Shown here one piece after another: positions 8,960-17,433 of a DNA stretch of 64,000 nt. Below the pieces are notes generated by a model. It saw only the letters and a list, made by a program, of their open reading frames with translations. It made no database searches and had not been told where the DNA came from. The stretch covers positions 62,001 through 126,000 of the forward strand of contig NZ_JAJCTH010000007.1 in assembly GCF_020594515.1 (NCBI RefSeq), given 5' to 3'. A program made the translations under genes and the position numbers. Each line of letters opens with the position of its first letter. The first letter of the stretch is position 1. The stretch is from Rhodoferax sp. U2-2l. GTDB taxonomy: Bacteria > Pseudomonadota > Gammaproteobacteria > Burkholderiales > Burkholderiaceae_C.

Positions 8960-10414
8960 TCAGTTGACCTTTCCCATCGTGATTTTTAAAAATCCAAAAA
9001 ATTGGATAAAAGATTTCCGATCTGAAACGTAATACGACAGCACATAAATCAAGCCGCCTAGAGGAACAAATATCAAAACACTGACATACGATGGCATCGG
9101 GATATTTTGACGCACCGAATGTACCAAACCAGCTGCAACAAGCGACAAGACAATTGGCAGACTGACGACTTTGAGATACTCTGTCCAACGCATTTTCAAC
9201 AAATTCAGCGCCAAGGCAGTCACAATGGGCGACACAATGATGGTTTTCGCCACAAATGCCCATGCCAAATAAATCAAACCATATTTGGCGAAAACCATCA
9301 AAAAAACAACGTTGAGTCCGGCATCCACAAAAGACAGCGCTGTTTGCCAATGAACCTTTTGTTTGATCAGCAATATATTGGTACTGTACTGCGTGACCAT
9401 ACGGGTAAAGCCAATGATGGAAAGAATGGCCAGCACGGGTGCCGCATCCGACCAATTAGGACCCAACAATATATGGATCACATCTAGCGACAGTACTGCC
9501 AGGGCCGCATAGATAGGCGCAGTCAAGAGCGCGGTCAGACCGACACCCATCAAAAAAGAACGTTTCAATTTTTCTGCATCGTCAGAAATGGCAGCCAATG
9601 CCGGCAAGGCGACACTGTTCAACCCGCTGCCAACGATCAGCGCTATCGCCGTCAGCAGTCGCTTGGCAGCGTTGTAGACACCCGTGGCAGCAGCGCCCAG
9701 GTAATAAGAGGACAGAGCGACATCGCTTTGCCCGCCAAGAAAATTGGCGGTTGAGTTGAGGGAGACAAACTTGCCGTATTGGATGATCGCCACCACGTCG
9801 GTCCGTTTGAAATCAAAATCAGGTCGCCAAGCACATGACGCCCACAGCCACACGGCGCTGATCAACGCAGTCACAATCTGCTGCGCAATCAAGCTGTCGA
9901 TACCGTACCCACGGACCGCCATCACAATCCCAACGGCGCCGCCGATACCGATGGATAGGATTGATCGAATAGCCAACATCTTGAACCGGAGATGTTTTGT
10001 CAACCAGATTTCGTGCATTTTCGAAAGCCCGGTCGTGAGCAACAGGACCGATATCCATTGGAGCGTCGTTTCAAGATCGGCATGTCCAAAAAATAGGGCG
10101 AGTGACTTGGCGCTAAAAAATATCAACACGCCGGACAATAATCCACCTGTCAAGATGACAAAAAAACCGGCGCTGTAATCGCTGTTGGTGGGAGATTTTT
10201 TGGCGTAAAAGGTTGTACCCACACTTTCAATCAGCACCTGTCTGAACAACTCGATAGCCAACATGGCCATCGCCATGATCCCAAAATCCACTTTCGAAAC
10301 AAACCGTGCTGTCACCAAAAAAACAAACAGAACCAAAAACTGCCCCACGCTTTGGTTGATCAGGGACCAAAACGCGCCTCGTCCTATCTGTCTGATGGTG
10401 ATATTTTTGGTCAT
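8960..10414 (-). CDS. Wzx-type oligosaccharide flippase (MOP superfamily)
   Basis: The 484-residue protein is hydrophobic throughout, with about 12-14 membrane segments. It starts with the typical GRGAFWSLINQSVGQF helix, followed by FGIMAMAMLAIELFRQVLIESV and a cytoplasmic YAKKSPTN loop. This pattern belongs to Wzx/GumJ-like flippases that move undecaprenyl-PP-linked repeat units across the inner membrane. It is the only flippase in the locus, which makes it the likely partner of the Wzy-like polymerase at 14726-16036. It is separated from the upstream GT26 gene by 90 bases. Confidence 0.92.
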   Translation of the reverse strand: MTKNITIRQIGRGAFWSLINQSVGQFLVLFVFLVTARFVSKVDFGIMAMAMLAIELFRQVLIESVGTTFYAKKSPTNSDYSAGFFVILTGGLLSGVLIFFSAKSLALFFGHADLETTLQWISVLLLTTGLSKMHEIWLTKHLRFKMLAIRSILSIGIGGAVGIVMAVRGYGIDSLIAQQIVTALISAVWLWASCAWRPDFDFKRTDVVAIIQYGKFVSLNSTANFLGGQSDVALSSYYLGAAATGVYNAAKRLLTAIALIVGSGLNSVALPALAAISDDAEKLKRSFLMGVGLTALLTAPIYAALAVLSLDVIHILLGPNWSDAAPVLAILSIIGFTRMVTQYSTNILLIKQKVHWQTALSFVDAGLNVVFLMVFAKYGLIYLAWAFVAKTIIVSPIVTALALNLLKMRWTEYLKVVSLPIVLSLVAAGLVHSVRQNIPMPSYVSVLIFVPLGGLIYVLSYYVSDRKSFIQFFGFLKITMGKVN

Positions 10415-10504
10415 TCTTTAGCGAGCGCGTGATGATGGATGGCGGTGTGTCGTGGAGACAAGTTGAAACAGAACGATAGATATAAGTGACTATGAAGGAG
10501 AATA

Positions 10505-11296
10505 CTATTTTCTATCTGCTTTATGTGTGGTCGGTGAGTAACCGAAACACAGAAAAAGAAAACTCACAATATCGACGGTATAACGCCGCATGAGACGCCG
10601 GGGTTCCCGATACAGACGGTAAAGCCATTCCAAACGAATGCGTCGAATCCATGTGGGCGCGCGCGGCACGCGCCCCGAGACAAAGTCGAAAAATGCCCCA
10701 ACGCCGATCAAGAGTTTGGCGTCAAGTGCGTGCATGTGGGTCTCAATCCAAACCTCTTGCAAAGGGTTACCCATTGCCACCACCACGATGTCTGCGCCGG
10801 ATTGGTTGATTGTGTGACGCAAATCCAAAGGTGACAGTTGGGTATAACCGTCCAGATAACCGGCGATTTTCAGACCGTACAGTTTAAAAGCTTGAGCCGC
10901 TGCCTCTGCAACGCCAGCCTTTCCCCCAAGCAAGAAAATCCGATGACCGCTCAGATGGTTTTTGAATAAATACGGTAAAAAATCTGTACCGCCAAGGTTG
11001 GCTTGATAGGATTGACCGTGAATTATTTTGGCGACAATATCCAAACCAATGCCATCGTTGAGAAGAACCACCTGTTCTGAATGGAGCCATTGGCGTAAAA
11101 ACTGGCATTTCAAAATGAAATTGGTGTTGGCGAACAACAAAGCGGTAGGTTTCATGGCCATCAATCTGGCCTTGACCAGTTTTCCAGCCGCCTCAGCAGT
11201 CATGGAGTTGATGGGGTAGCCCGCCAGCGGAAGGCGCGTGACAACCAGCGGTTGCTGCATGGTGGTTATCTCATCTGTCAAACGATGTTCAGCCAT
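10505..11296 (-). CDS. GT26 (WecG/TagA/CpsF family) glycosyltransferase, GumM-like
   Basis: The 263-residue protein has the GT26 landmarks LNDGIGLDIVAK, GGTDFLPYLF, RIFLLGGKAGVAE, ADIVVVAMGNPLQE and the GVGAFFDFVSGRVPRAP stretch. In xanthan and acetan loci the GT26 member GumM/AceB adds the second backbone glucose in a beta-1,4 link. Its place next to GumK- and GumH-like genes suggests the same role here (inference). Its start lies 6 bases after the GumK-like stop. An alternative start 12 residues further in (MQQPLVV) cannot be excluded. Confidence 0.9.
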   Translation of the reverse strand: MAEHRLTDEITTMQQPLVVTRLPLAGYPINSMTAEAAGKLVKARLMAMKPTALLFANTNFILKCQFLRQWLHSEQVVLLNDGIGLDIVAKIIHGQSYQANLGGTDFLPYLFKNHLSGHRIFLLGGKAGVAEAAAQAFKLYGLKIAGYLDGYTQLSPLDLRHTINQSGADIVVVAMGNPLQEVWIETHMHALDAKLLIGVGAFFDFVSGRVPRAPTWIRRIRLEWLYRLYREPRRLMRRYTVDIVSFLFLCFGYSPTTHKADRK

Positions 11297-11302
11297 GGCG
11301 AT

Positions 11303-12439
11303 TCAAATCGTGGTGTCGGCAAATTGCGTGGGATTGAGCAGGCGATCAACCAGCTTTTTCCAGCTGAGAATTTGTCGTGATCTCAAGTGAGGTGCCGCCA
11401 AGGCGGACGATATGGCCGATCGAATGGTGTCCGATTTACCCGGGTTGTAACCAAATCGGGAACGGTATTCGCCGGTCACGCTGCTCGGGCAAACTGTCGG
11501 CAACGCGAAATAGTCGTATTGCAGCATTTTCAGGGAGCTGTCCGCCAAATAGACAGGCACATCGTCGGAAATATAGGGAGCGATACCAATATCGGCATGC
11601 TTGATATACCGGATGGTTTCCGAGTATTTCATGTCGTCGTAAACAATCACGTTGCTGTTGTACCCGGCAGCGCGTGGGTGGCCCGTGCCTACCAGATGAA
11701 ACGTGACATGGGGGAAAGCATGGCTCGCCACTTCAAAAAAGCCTGGGTCAAAAAGCATCGAACCGATGGCGACCGCATGCACCCCTGCACCGTAGGGCGA
11801 CGGGTCACCCAGCGCGTCAATGTCATCATCCAGCCCGTTGGGAACATAATAAATATTATTTTTGCTCGGGATGTTATCGGCCATGCGTTTTGACAACAGA
11901 CATAGCGAATCCATTTGACCGCATATGGCGTCGAAACTACGACGCGCGTAACTGGCAACGTTGATGGTCCCCAAATCATCTGAGCCGCGGTAGATATGTT
12001 TGGCTGCCGGATTTAGTCGCTTGGCCTGTTCGAAATAGATGAGCGCAATGCCGCTTTCATAAATGATGACATCGGCTTGTTTGATCCAGTCAATCAGCAC
12101 TGGACTTGGCCATTTTTTATATACCCAGAATAGCCAATCCTCCAAGCCTTTGAGGTAACGGTTCTTGACGTTGAACGGGTGAAGAGGTGTTTTCCACAGA
12201 AAGCAATCCACATTATTATGTTTTTGTATTGTGTTAGCGCTGGCGTCGACAACGGTACGGATATCTCCCTTGCGCTTGGACAAAAAACTATACCGCAGCG
12301 AGAAGAACTTTACCTGACCACGTTTGGCCAACTCATCCGCAATAAAATGAATACTGGACCGACGTGGTGTGCGGTAATCATGATGGGCGGTGATGATGAG
12401 GTATTGATCATCGTCACGTGGTGCGGTGGCTGCTGTCAT
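11303..12439 (-). CDS. gumK: GumK-like (GT70) glucuronosyltransferase
   Basis: The protein matches the remembered GumK family pattern along its length: YLIITAHHDYRTPRR at the N-terminus, KFFSLRYSFLS, WKTPLHPFN, IYESGIA, INVASYARR, GDPSPYGAGVHAVAIGSML, VIVYDDMKYSETI and VYLADSSLKMLQYD. GumK transfers glucuronic acid from UDP-GlcA in a beta-1,2 link to the alpha-mannose of the polyprenyl-linked Glc-Glc-Man intermediate at the inner membrane. The donor-making ugd gene lies four genes downstream. The gene has an AT-rich upstream region, unlike the tightly overlapped genes before it, so it may have its own promoter. Confidence 0.9.
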   Translation of the reverse strand: MTAATAPRDDDQYLIITAHHDYRTPRRSSIHFIADELAKRGQVKFFSLRYSFLSKRKGDIRTVVDASANTIQKHNNVDCFLWKTPLHPFNVKNRYLKGLEDWLFWVYKKWPSPVLIDWIKQADVIIYESGIALIYFEQAKRLNPAAKHIYRGSDDLGTINVASYARRSFDAICGQMDSLCLLSKRMADNIPSKNNIYYVPNGLDDDIDALGDPSPYGAGVHAVAIGSMLFDPGFFEVASHAFPHVTFHLVGTGHPRAAGYNSNVIVYDDMKYSETIRYIKHADIGIAPYISDDVPVYLADSSLKMLQYDYFALPTVCPSSVTGEYRSRFGYNPGKSDTIRSAISSALAAPHLRSRQILSWKKLVDRLLNPTQFADTTI

Positions 12440-12502
12440 ATAGGTGATGATTTCGAGTAAAACATGCGTGGTAATGACTTATCTTTTAAACTGTTGACAG
12501 TA

Positions 12503-12528
12503 TTTGATATCAAAATAAAAAAGGTCAA
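12503..12528 (-). promoter_or_regulatory. Possible promoter/operator upstream of the gumK-like gene
   Basis: In the 149-base AT-rich gap between the GH5 gene and the gumK-like gene, the minus strand carries TTGACC (12528-12523) followed by the 12-base palindrome TTTGATATCAAA (12503-12514). Ordinary sigma-70 promoters have a TTGACA-like box about 17 bases before the -10 box; no convincing -10 is visible, so this is only a candidate. Confidence 0.25.
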
Positions 12529-12588
12529 ATATTTCTGATGCGTCGTCTTCCAACTGTCGGGTATCTGGATGCCGGATCGGCATGCCAC

Positions 12589-13599
12589 TTATTCCAAGTA
12601 CCGCCGCAACACCTCCATTTGCGGTGCGTCGATGCCGTGGTTTGGTTGAATACTGAGCGGGTAGTTTCCCCACCACGGCCCGGCTGACCAGTAGGTCCAA
12701 CCCAGCCAGATATCCTGGACTTGCATGGACGCGAGCAAAACCTGCAGTGCCGCCAGACATTCACCTGACCGCCCGACGCCAAATTCCCCCAGGAACAGGC
12801 GTTTTTTTTCTTGTTTGGCCCAGGCACTGACCCCCGTCATGATCGCCTCGAGACGTTCAGCGCTGATGCATTGGCTGCCCGTTCCGGCGTAGTTGGGATC
12901 GGTGTATTGGTGAAGTTCGATGGCAAAGTTGTGGCCGGGATCGATGAAACTGCGAAAAGCCTCGGTCGCGGTGACGCCATCGAATGGCTTGGCGAATTCA
13001 TGGGCCCCACTCCAGCGGCCACTGCCCACCAGAATCAAGTTCTTGCTCCCGGCCCGGCGCAAAGCGAGCACGGTGTGTTGGGCCAGCGTCATCCATTGCG
13101 GCACGGTGATGGCAGAAGGTTCATTCATCAGGCCGAATGCGGTGGTGTCGGGGTTGCCAAAAGCCTGGTGCAAACGCAGCCAGACATCGGCGAAGGCGGC
13201 TGCAGGCACTTCCGCACTGCCGATCGGGCGGCCAAAATAGGCGCCGTAGTTATGCAGGTCGAGGATCACGCACATGTCCAGTTCCGTTGCCCAACCCACC
13301 AGCTGGCGGAGTTGCGCCAGTTCTCCCGGGTCAAGCGGGGCGAAGGTTTGCCGTTGCACGCGCTCCCAACGAAATGGCAGGCGAATCACATTCATCCCCG
13401 CGGCCTTGAAGTAGGCGAGATCGTTGCGCGACGGGTAGGTGTAATTTTTGTGGCGCAGGCCGGGCAGATTCTTGGAATTGAACTCGGCCCCCGACAGGTT
13501 GACCCCGCGCAGTTGCGGCGCATCAAGGCAACCGGCATACCCACTGGACATGCACAGCAGCCAGAGCACGCTGAAGATGTGGCGCAGGTGCCGCATCAT
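12589..13599 (-). CDS. Secreted GH5-family glycoside hydrolase (endoglucanase-like)
   Basis: A signal peptide (about residues 1-22, SVLWLLCMSSGYAGC) precedes a GH5 (beta/alpha)8 domain: LRGVNLSGAEF, NVIRLPFRWERV, acid/base Glu in GLMNEP, ELHQYTD and the nucleophile in FLGEFG. The ATG overlaps the GumH-like stop by ATGA, so it is translationally coupled to EPS synthesis. A beta-1,4-glucan backbone of the xanthan type would be a natural substrate, so periplasmic trimming or release of its own polymer is the likely job (inference). The N-terminal Cys after the leader is not in a clear lipobox. Confidence 0.92.
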   Translation of the reverse strand: MMRHLRHIFSVLWLLCMSSGYAGCLDAPQLRGVNLSGAEFNSKNLPGLRHKNYTYPSRNDLAYFKAAGMNVIRLPFRWERVQRQTFAPLDPGELAQLRQLVGWATELDMCVILDLHNYGAYFGRPIGSAEVPAAAFADVWLRLHQAFGNPDTTAFGLMNEPSAITVPQWMTLAQHTVLALRRAGSKNLILVGSGRWSGAHEFAKPFDGVTATEAFRSFIDPGHNFAIELHQYTDPNYAGTGSQCISAERLEAIMTGVSAWAKQEKKRLFLGEFGVGRSGECLAALQVLLASMQVQDIWLGWTYWSAGPWWGNYPLSIQPNHGIDAPQMEVLRRYLE

Positions 13600-14729
13600 G
13601 GCGCCATCACCGCGTCATATTGCTGCACATAAGCGGCAGCGACCCCGCCCCAGGAATAGGGTGCGGCGGCGCGACGGGCAGCCTCACGGCGGTTGGGCAC
13701 GCTGTCTGCCTGGGCGCCTTGGCGTGCATGCAGGCTGGCGACCTGGTGCGCCTGACTGTCTGGCGAGGCGGGCTCCAGGATCAGACCGACCCCCGTGTTT
13801 TCCACCAACCGTTTGAATGGGGCAATGGCGCTCAAGATGGGCACCAAGCCGGCGCTCAGGGCCTCGATCGGGGCGATGCCAAAACCTTCATGGCGTGACA
13901 TGCAGATGAAATAACTGGCCTTGCCAATCAAATGGCGCAAGTCCGCGCTGGTCGGGCTCGAAACGATCTGGACACGGTCTGACAGCCCGCGCTGGCTGGC
14001 ATGCGCCAGGAGGGTCTCGGTATGGAGATCGTATTCGCGCCCGGCAATGATCAGCTGCCACGGGGTGTCAGGTTGCTGCCGGGTCAAGGCAGCCACGATG
14101 TCCAGCGCTTCCAGGATGCCTTTGTTGACAGACCAGCGGCCAAAATAGATCAACACCGGCTGCAAAGCGCGCGACGAGGCATCGTCAAACTTTTGGATAT
14201 CCACGCCGTTTTCGATGGTCATCAAGCGGTCCCGGCCGACCACCTGGCTGAAAATTTGGCCGTCGTTGTCGCTGGTGGCGATCACGCGCTGGTAGGCCCG
14301 TGCGGACACGCGGGTCGCCGTGTTGAAGTAGACCCGCTTCAGCCGCTGGGCAAACAGCGTATGGAAAAAGCCGCCATGGGTCGAGACGATCAACGGTTTA
14401 CCGTGCAGCCAGCGGGTCAGCGCCAGGTAGTCAAAAAAGAAATCGATGCCATGCACATGGACCAGATCGGCCTCACGCAGTGCCCCCAGCACCTGTGGAC
14501 ACAGTGGGTAACGCTCAGACCCCCGATAGGGCAAGCGTTGGACCGGGATGCCGTCCAGGATGTCGCTCGGCGGCAACGGCACATCCGGCGCACGAAACAC
14601 CCGGTCCAGCGTGATGACCGAGGGCGCATATGGCGTTTCTGTCTGTTGATATTGGACGAGGTTGCGCACCACTTCTTCCATGCCACCAATGGAGGGCAGG
14701 TATTGACGCACGACGTGGACGACTTTCAT
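13596..14729 (-). CDS. gumH: GumH-like GT4 mannosyltransferase
   Basis: The protein begins MKVVHVVRQYLPSIGGMEEV, nearly the GumH N-terminus, and continues with LVHVHGIDFFFDYLALT, STHGGFFHT, IYFGRWSVNKG, IIAGREYDL and the donor-site SRHEGFGIAPIEALSAG. GumH adds alpha-1,3-mannose from GDP-mannose to the cellobiosyl lipid in xanthan assembly. The start at 14729 is supported by this match and by the ATGA overlap with the Wzy-like gene; the longer open frame adds 45 unrelated residues. The 3' end overlaps the GH5 start in the same ATGA way. Confidence 0.92.
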   Translation of the reverse strand: MKVVHVVRQYLPSIGGMEEVVRNLVQYQQTETPYAPSVITLDRVFRAPDVPLPPSDILDGIPVQRLPYRGSERYPLCPQVLGALREADLVHVHGIDFFFDYLALTRWLHGKPLIVSTHGGFFHTLFAQRLKRVYFNTATRVSARAYQRVIATSDNDGQIFSQVVGRDRLMTIENGVDIQKFDDASSRALQPVLIYFGRWSVNKGILEALDIVAALTRQQPDTPWQLIIAGREYDLHTETLLAHASQRGLSDRVQIVSSPTSADLRHLIGKASYFICMSRHEGFGIAPIEALSAGLVPILSAIAPFKRLVENTGVGLILEPASPDSQAHQVASLHARQGAQADSVPNRREAARRAAAPYSWGGVAAAYVQQYDAVMAP

Positions 14730-16036
14730 GCGGGTATGTCCATCATGGCTTGCGGTTGGAAGGGGGCTCGAAGCGGTTCGAGCCCGACTTTTTGGGGCGC
14801 CAGATCGGCCGACGGGTTTGCCCTTTCGGCGGGCAAGGTACTCAGCACACCGACCAAAAACCACAAGATGCCGGCTGACTTGAGTGCAAAGACCGACGTG
14901 CCGCTGATGGCCAGGTTGGCAAACACATACAGCACGATCAGGATGCGAAACCGCCTGGCGCGGTCATTGGGCATGGGGATCAGGAACAGCGTCAGGACCA
15001 AGGCGATCGACAAAGGCGCACCAAATCGGGACAACAGGTAGGCAAAGCCCATGTCCCCAAAATTGGGCAGTGGGCTGCCCAGCCCCAGCAGCATCCGCCA
15101 ATCAAACTCAAGCACGGCCAGGCCGCTGGAGGTGACCCGACCGACAAAATTGTCGTCCGGACTGGGTAGGAACACCGTCACGGCCAGCACCAGGCCCAGA
15201 CTCAACACTGGAAGGGCTGGGGCCACTTTGCTGCTGAGAGACAGTGGCAGCCAGCGGAAAAAAACCAGCATGGCACTCATCAGCAGCCCGAACCGCGAGT
15301 CACTCAGGGTGATCAGCAAGACCGCGCCGAAGGTAAAGATGTGCGCCCTGCGGATTTCCGGCCAGGGTTTGCTCAGTGCCCAGGCCAACACAATGACGGC
15401 GAAATTACCGAGCCCGACCGGCTCCAGGAACAACGACGATGTGCGGTGCGACCCCAACAAAAAAGGCAGGATCGTGCGCCCGATGCCTTCAGGCCGGTAG
15501 CCATTGAGGGACAACATTTGCCCCTTGAACATGGCGGCGTCTTCGCTCACGCCGGTCACTTGCCGGTAAAACGCAAAGGTGTTGAACAGTTCAGCGTAGG
15601 TGTCGGTAAAGACGGCTTCAAACAGACCCACGCTGACCACCATGATCACGATCAGCTTCAGGCCCTTCTCGGCAACGCCTGCGTCAGCAAGGTGTCGCCC
15701 AAGTGTCAGAAACAGAATGGGGATGATCAGATCGCGCAGCGTCTTGGCATCGGCGCTTTGCCGCATCAGCCAGGTAAAAACAATCCAGGCAAAGGCACAC
15801 AAGGTGAACGCAACGGTGGCCATGGGCAAGCGTTTGCCCAGAACGTAGAGACACAGCGCATAGATGGCCACCTCAAACAGGCCGACCAGCGCGGGTGAGG
15901 CGCTGATACCCCTGGCATTGAGAAAACTGATGACCGGCAGGTAGCCCACAGAAGCCACCAGAATGAACAGCACCAGCCGGGCCGAGCAGGTCGGATTCAG
16001 GCCTTGTGGCGGGGCGTACAGCGGAAGGTGTGGCAT
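14726..16036 (-). CDS. Wzy-like EPS polymerase (GumE-type)
   Basis: The 436-residue protein has about 10-12 membrane helices and a large extracytoplasmic segment (FTDTYAELFNTFAFYRQVTG to GIGRTILPF), the layout of O-antigen/GumE-type polymerases, which vary greatly in sequence. The short HRTSSLFLEPVGLGNF motif is seen in related EPS polymerases. It would join flipped repeat units at the periplasmic face. It lies between the transport genes and the GT genes, overlaps gumH by ATGA, and is separated from epsG by an opposite-strand VanZ-like gene. Confidence 0.85.
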   Translation of the reverse strand: MPHLPLYAPPQGLNPTCSARLVLFILVASVGYLPVISFLNARGISASPALVGLFEVAIYALCLYVLGKRLPMATVAFTLCAFAWIVFTWLMRQSADAKTLRDLIIPILFLTLGRHLADAGVAEKGLKLIVIMVVSVGLFEAVFTDTYAELFNTFAFYRQVTGVSEDAAMFKGQMLSLNGYRPEGIGRTILPFLLGSHRTSSLFLEPVGLGNFAVIVLAWALSKPWPEIRRAHIFTFGAVLLITLSDSRFGLLMSAMLVFFRWLPLSLSSKVAPALPVLSLGLVLAVTVFLPSPDDNFVGRVTSSGLAVLEFDWRMLLGLGSPLPNFGDMGFAYLLSRFGAPLSIALVLTLFLIPMPNDRARRFRILIVLYVFANLAISGTSVFALKSAGILWFLVGVLSTLPAERANPSADLAPQKVGLEPLRAPFQPQAMMDIPA

Positions 16037-16184
16037 GCGTCTAGGAACTGAAAAATGTCAGTGCCAGTCAACCTGGCGGGGCACGGGCAACACCGTCAGC
16101 CCGACAATGGCGCCGTGTCCGGCCAGGGTTGGCGGCACACGGCAGGTCTGGATGGCGGCAAAAAGGTTCATGGGAGGAGTCCGG

Positions 16185-16559
16185 GTGGTCACAACACGTG
16201 TTTCAGGCAGCAGGCAACGGGTGGTGCGGGTGTTGGCCGTGTTGCTGACGGTGGGGCTGCCACTGGGTTTGTGGGTAGGCGGTGCCCAACCCGTGGCGGT
16301 GGGGCTGATTCCGCCACCGTGGGACAAGCTGGCACATGCCTGCGTGTTCGCCGTGTTGGCGCTCTGCATCGGCTACGCCAGCGGCTGGCGCGGGCGCCGA
16401 CTGTGGCTGCTGGCTTTCGGCGGCGCCGTGACGGTGGGCGTGCTCGATGAGTGGCACCAGGCCAGCTTGCCCGGCCGCAGCGCCGGTCTGGATGACCTCG
16501 CCGCGGATGCGCTGGGCGCTGCGCTGGGGGCGTGGTTGATTCATCTCAGGCATCGTTAA
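16185..16559 (+). CDS. VanZ-like membrane protein
   Basis: The 124-residue protein has about four hydrophobic segments and the VanZ-family run PPPWDKLAHACVFAVLAL, DEWHQASLPGR and a final DDLAADALGAALGAWL helix. The GTG at 16185 is chosen because GGAGGAG lies 5 bases before it; longer starts to 15963 read through the Wzy-gene start region. It is the only plus-strand gene inside the EPS cluster, diverges from the Wzy gene and overlaps the 3' end of epsG by 14 bases tail to tail. VanZ-like proteins occur in EPS loci but their role there is unknown. Confidence 0.85.
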   Translation: MVTTRVSGSRQRVVRVLAVLLTVGLPLGLWVGGAQPVAVGLIPPPWDKLAHACVFAVLALCIGYASGWRGRRLWLLAFGGAVTVGVLDEWHQASLPGRSAGLDDLAADALGAALGAWLIHLRHR

Positions 16560-17433
16560 GCACCGAGCCCACCAACGCCACGCCGCTGCCCTGCAGGCGC
16601 TGGGCCAGTTGGGTGGTCTGGGCGAGCAGGCTGATGTTTTTGCGCGCCACCATCACGGCCGCACCGGCGCGCGCGGCAATCAGCTCGGCATCGGCAAAGT
16701 GGGCACCTGCCGGGGTGTCGATCAACACCACATCGAATTGGCTGGCCACTTGCTGCAGCAGCTGGCCAAAGTTGGGCCTGCCCAACAACTCCTGCGGGTT
16801 GGGCGGCATTGCGCCAGCGGGCAACACCACCAGGTGGGGCAAGCTGGGCACGGCCTGCAGAGCTTGCGCCAGGCTGGCCCGATCGGCCAACACGGCTGAC
16901 AAGCCGACACCCCGCGCCAGCTTGAACAGGCTGTGCTGGCCGCGCTCTGGCGGGGTGCGCAGGTCGGCGTCCATCAGCAGGGTGCGCTGGCCTTGCTGGG
17001 CAAACACAATGGCCAGGTTGGCAGCCACAAAGCTGCGCCCCTCCCCCGCACCTGCGCTGACCACCGCCAGCATCTGATGGCCAAGCTCGCCATTGAACCA
17101 GCGCAGCAACAGCTGGCTGCGCACCGCGCGCAAGTTTTCGCTGGTCACACCAAAGGGCTGGTAAGCGGCCACCAGTTCAGGGCTCAGGCTGGTGTCGGTC
17201 GGGCTGAGGTAAGCGTAGTCAAACTGCTGGCTCAGGGCCAAATCGATGTCGGCCTGGGTGAGCAGGTTCAGTGCCTTGGCAGTTTCACCAAATGGAATCT
17301 GGTTGTGCGCCTGGCTGTCCAGAATGCGCTGCAGATCAGCCGGTCGCAGACGGCCGCTGCCCACCAGCAAGTCGCCCATGGTGCGGTTGCGATCATGGGT
17401 GATCAATTTGGCCATGGTGTTGATGGCGTTCAT
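16546..17433 (-). CDS. epsG: EpsG-type chain-length-determinant tyrosine kinase/ATPase
   Basis: This 295-residue protein is the cytoplasmic partner of the EpsF copolymerase. It has an N-terminal helical region with GDLLVGSGRL, a P-loop at residues 126-134 reading SAGAGEGRS, Walker A' LLMDADLR and VVLIDTPAG. The P-loop has Arg where classic Walker A has Lys; I believe this substitution recurs in EpsG proteins. There is no Tyr-rich C-terminal tail. The start overlaps epsF by ATGA. In XrtB loci an exosortase gene usually follows epsG; here it does not. Confidence 0.9.
   Translation of the reverse strand: MNAINTMAKLITHDRNRTMGDLLVGSGRLRPADLQRILDSQAHNQIPFGETAKALNLLTQADIDLALSQQFDYAYLSPTDTSLSPELVAAYQPFGVTSENLRAVRSQLLLRWFNGELGHQMLAVVSAGAGEGRSFVAANLAIVFAQQGQRTLLMDADLRTPPERGQHSLFKLARGVGLSAVLADRASLAQALQAVPSLPHLVVLPAGAMPPNPQELLGRPNFGQLLQQVASQFDVVLIDTPAGAHFADAELIAARAGAAVMVARKNISLLAQTTQLAQRLQGSGVALVGSVLNDA

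Noticed and set aside
12494..12520. A TTGACA box on the plus strand upstream of no gene
   Set aside because: There is no plus-strand gene downstream; the region is just AT-rich.
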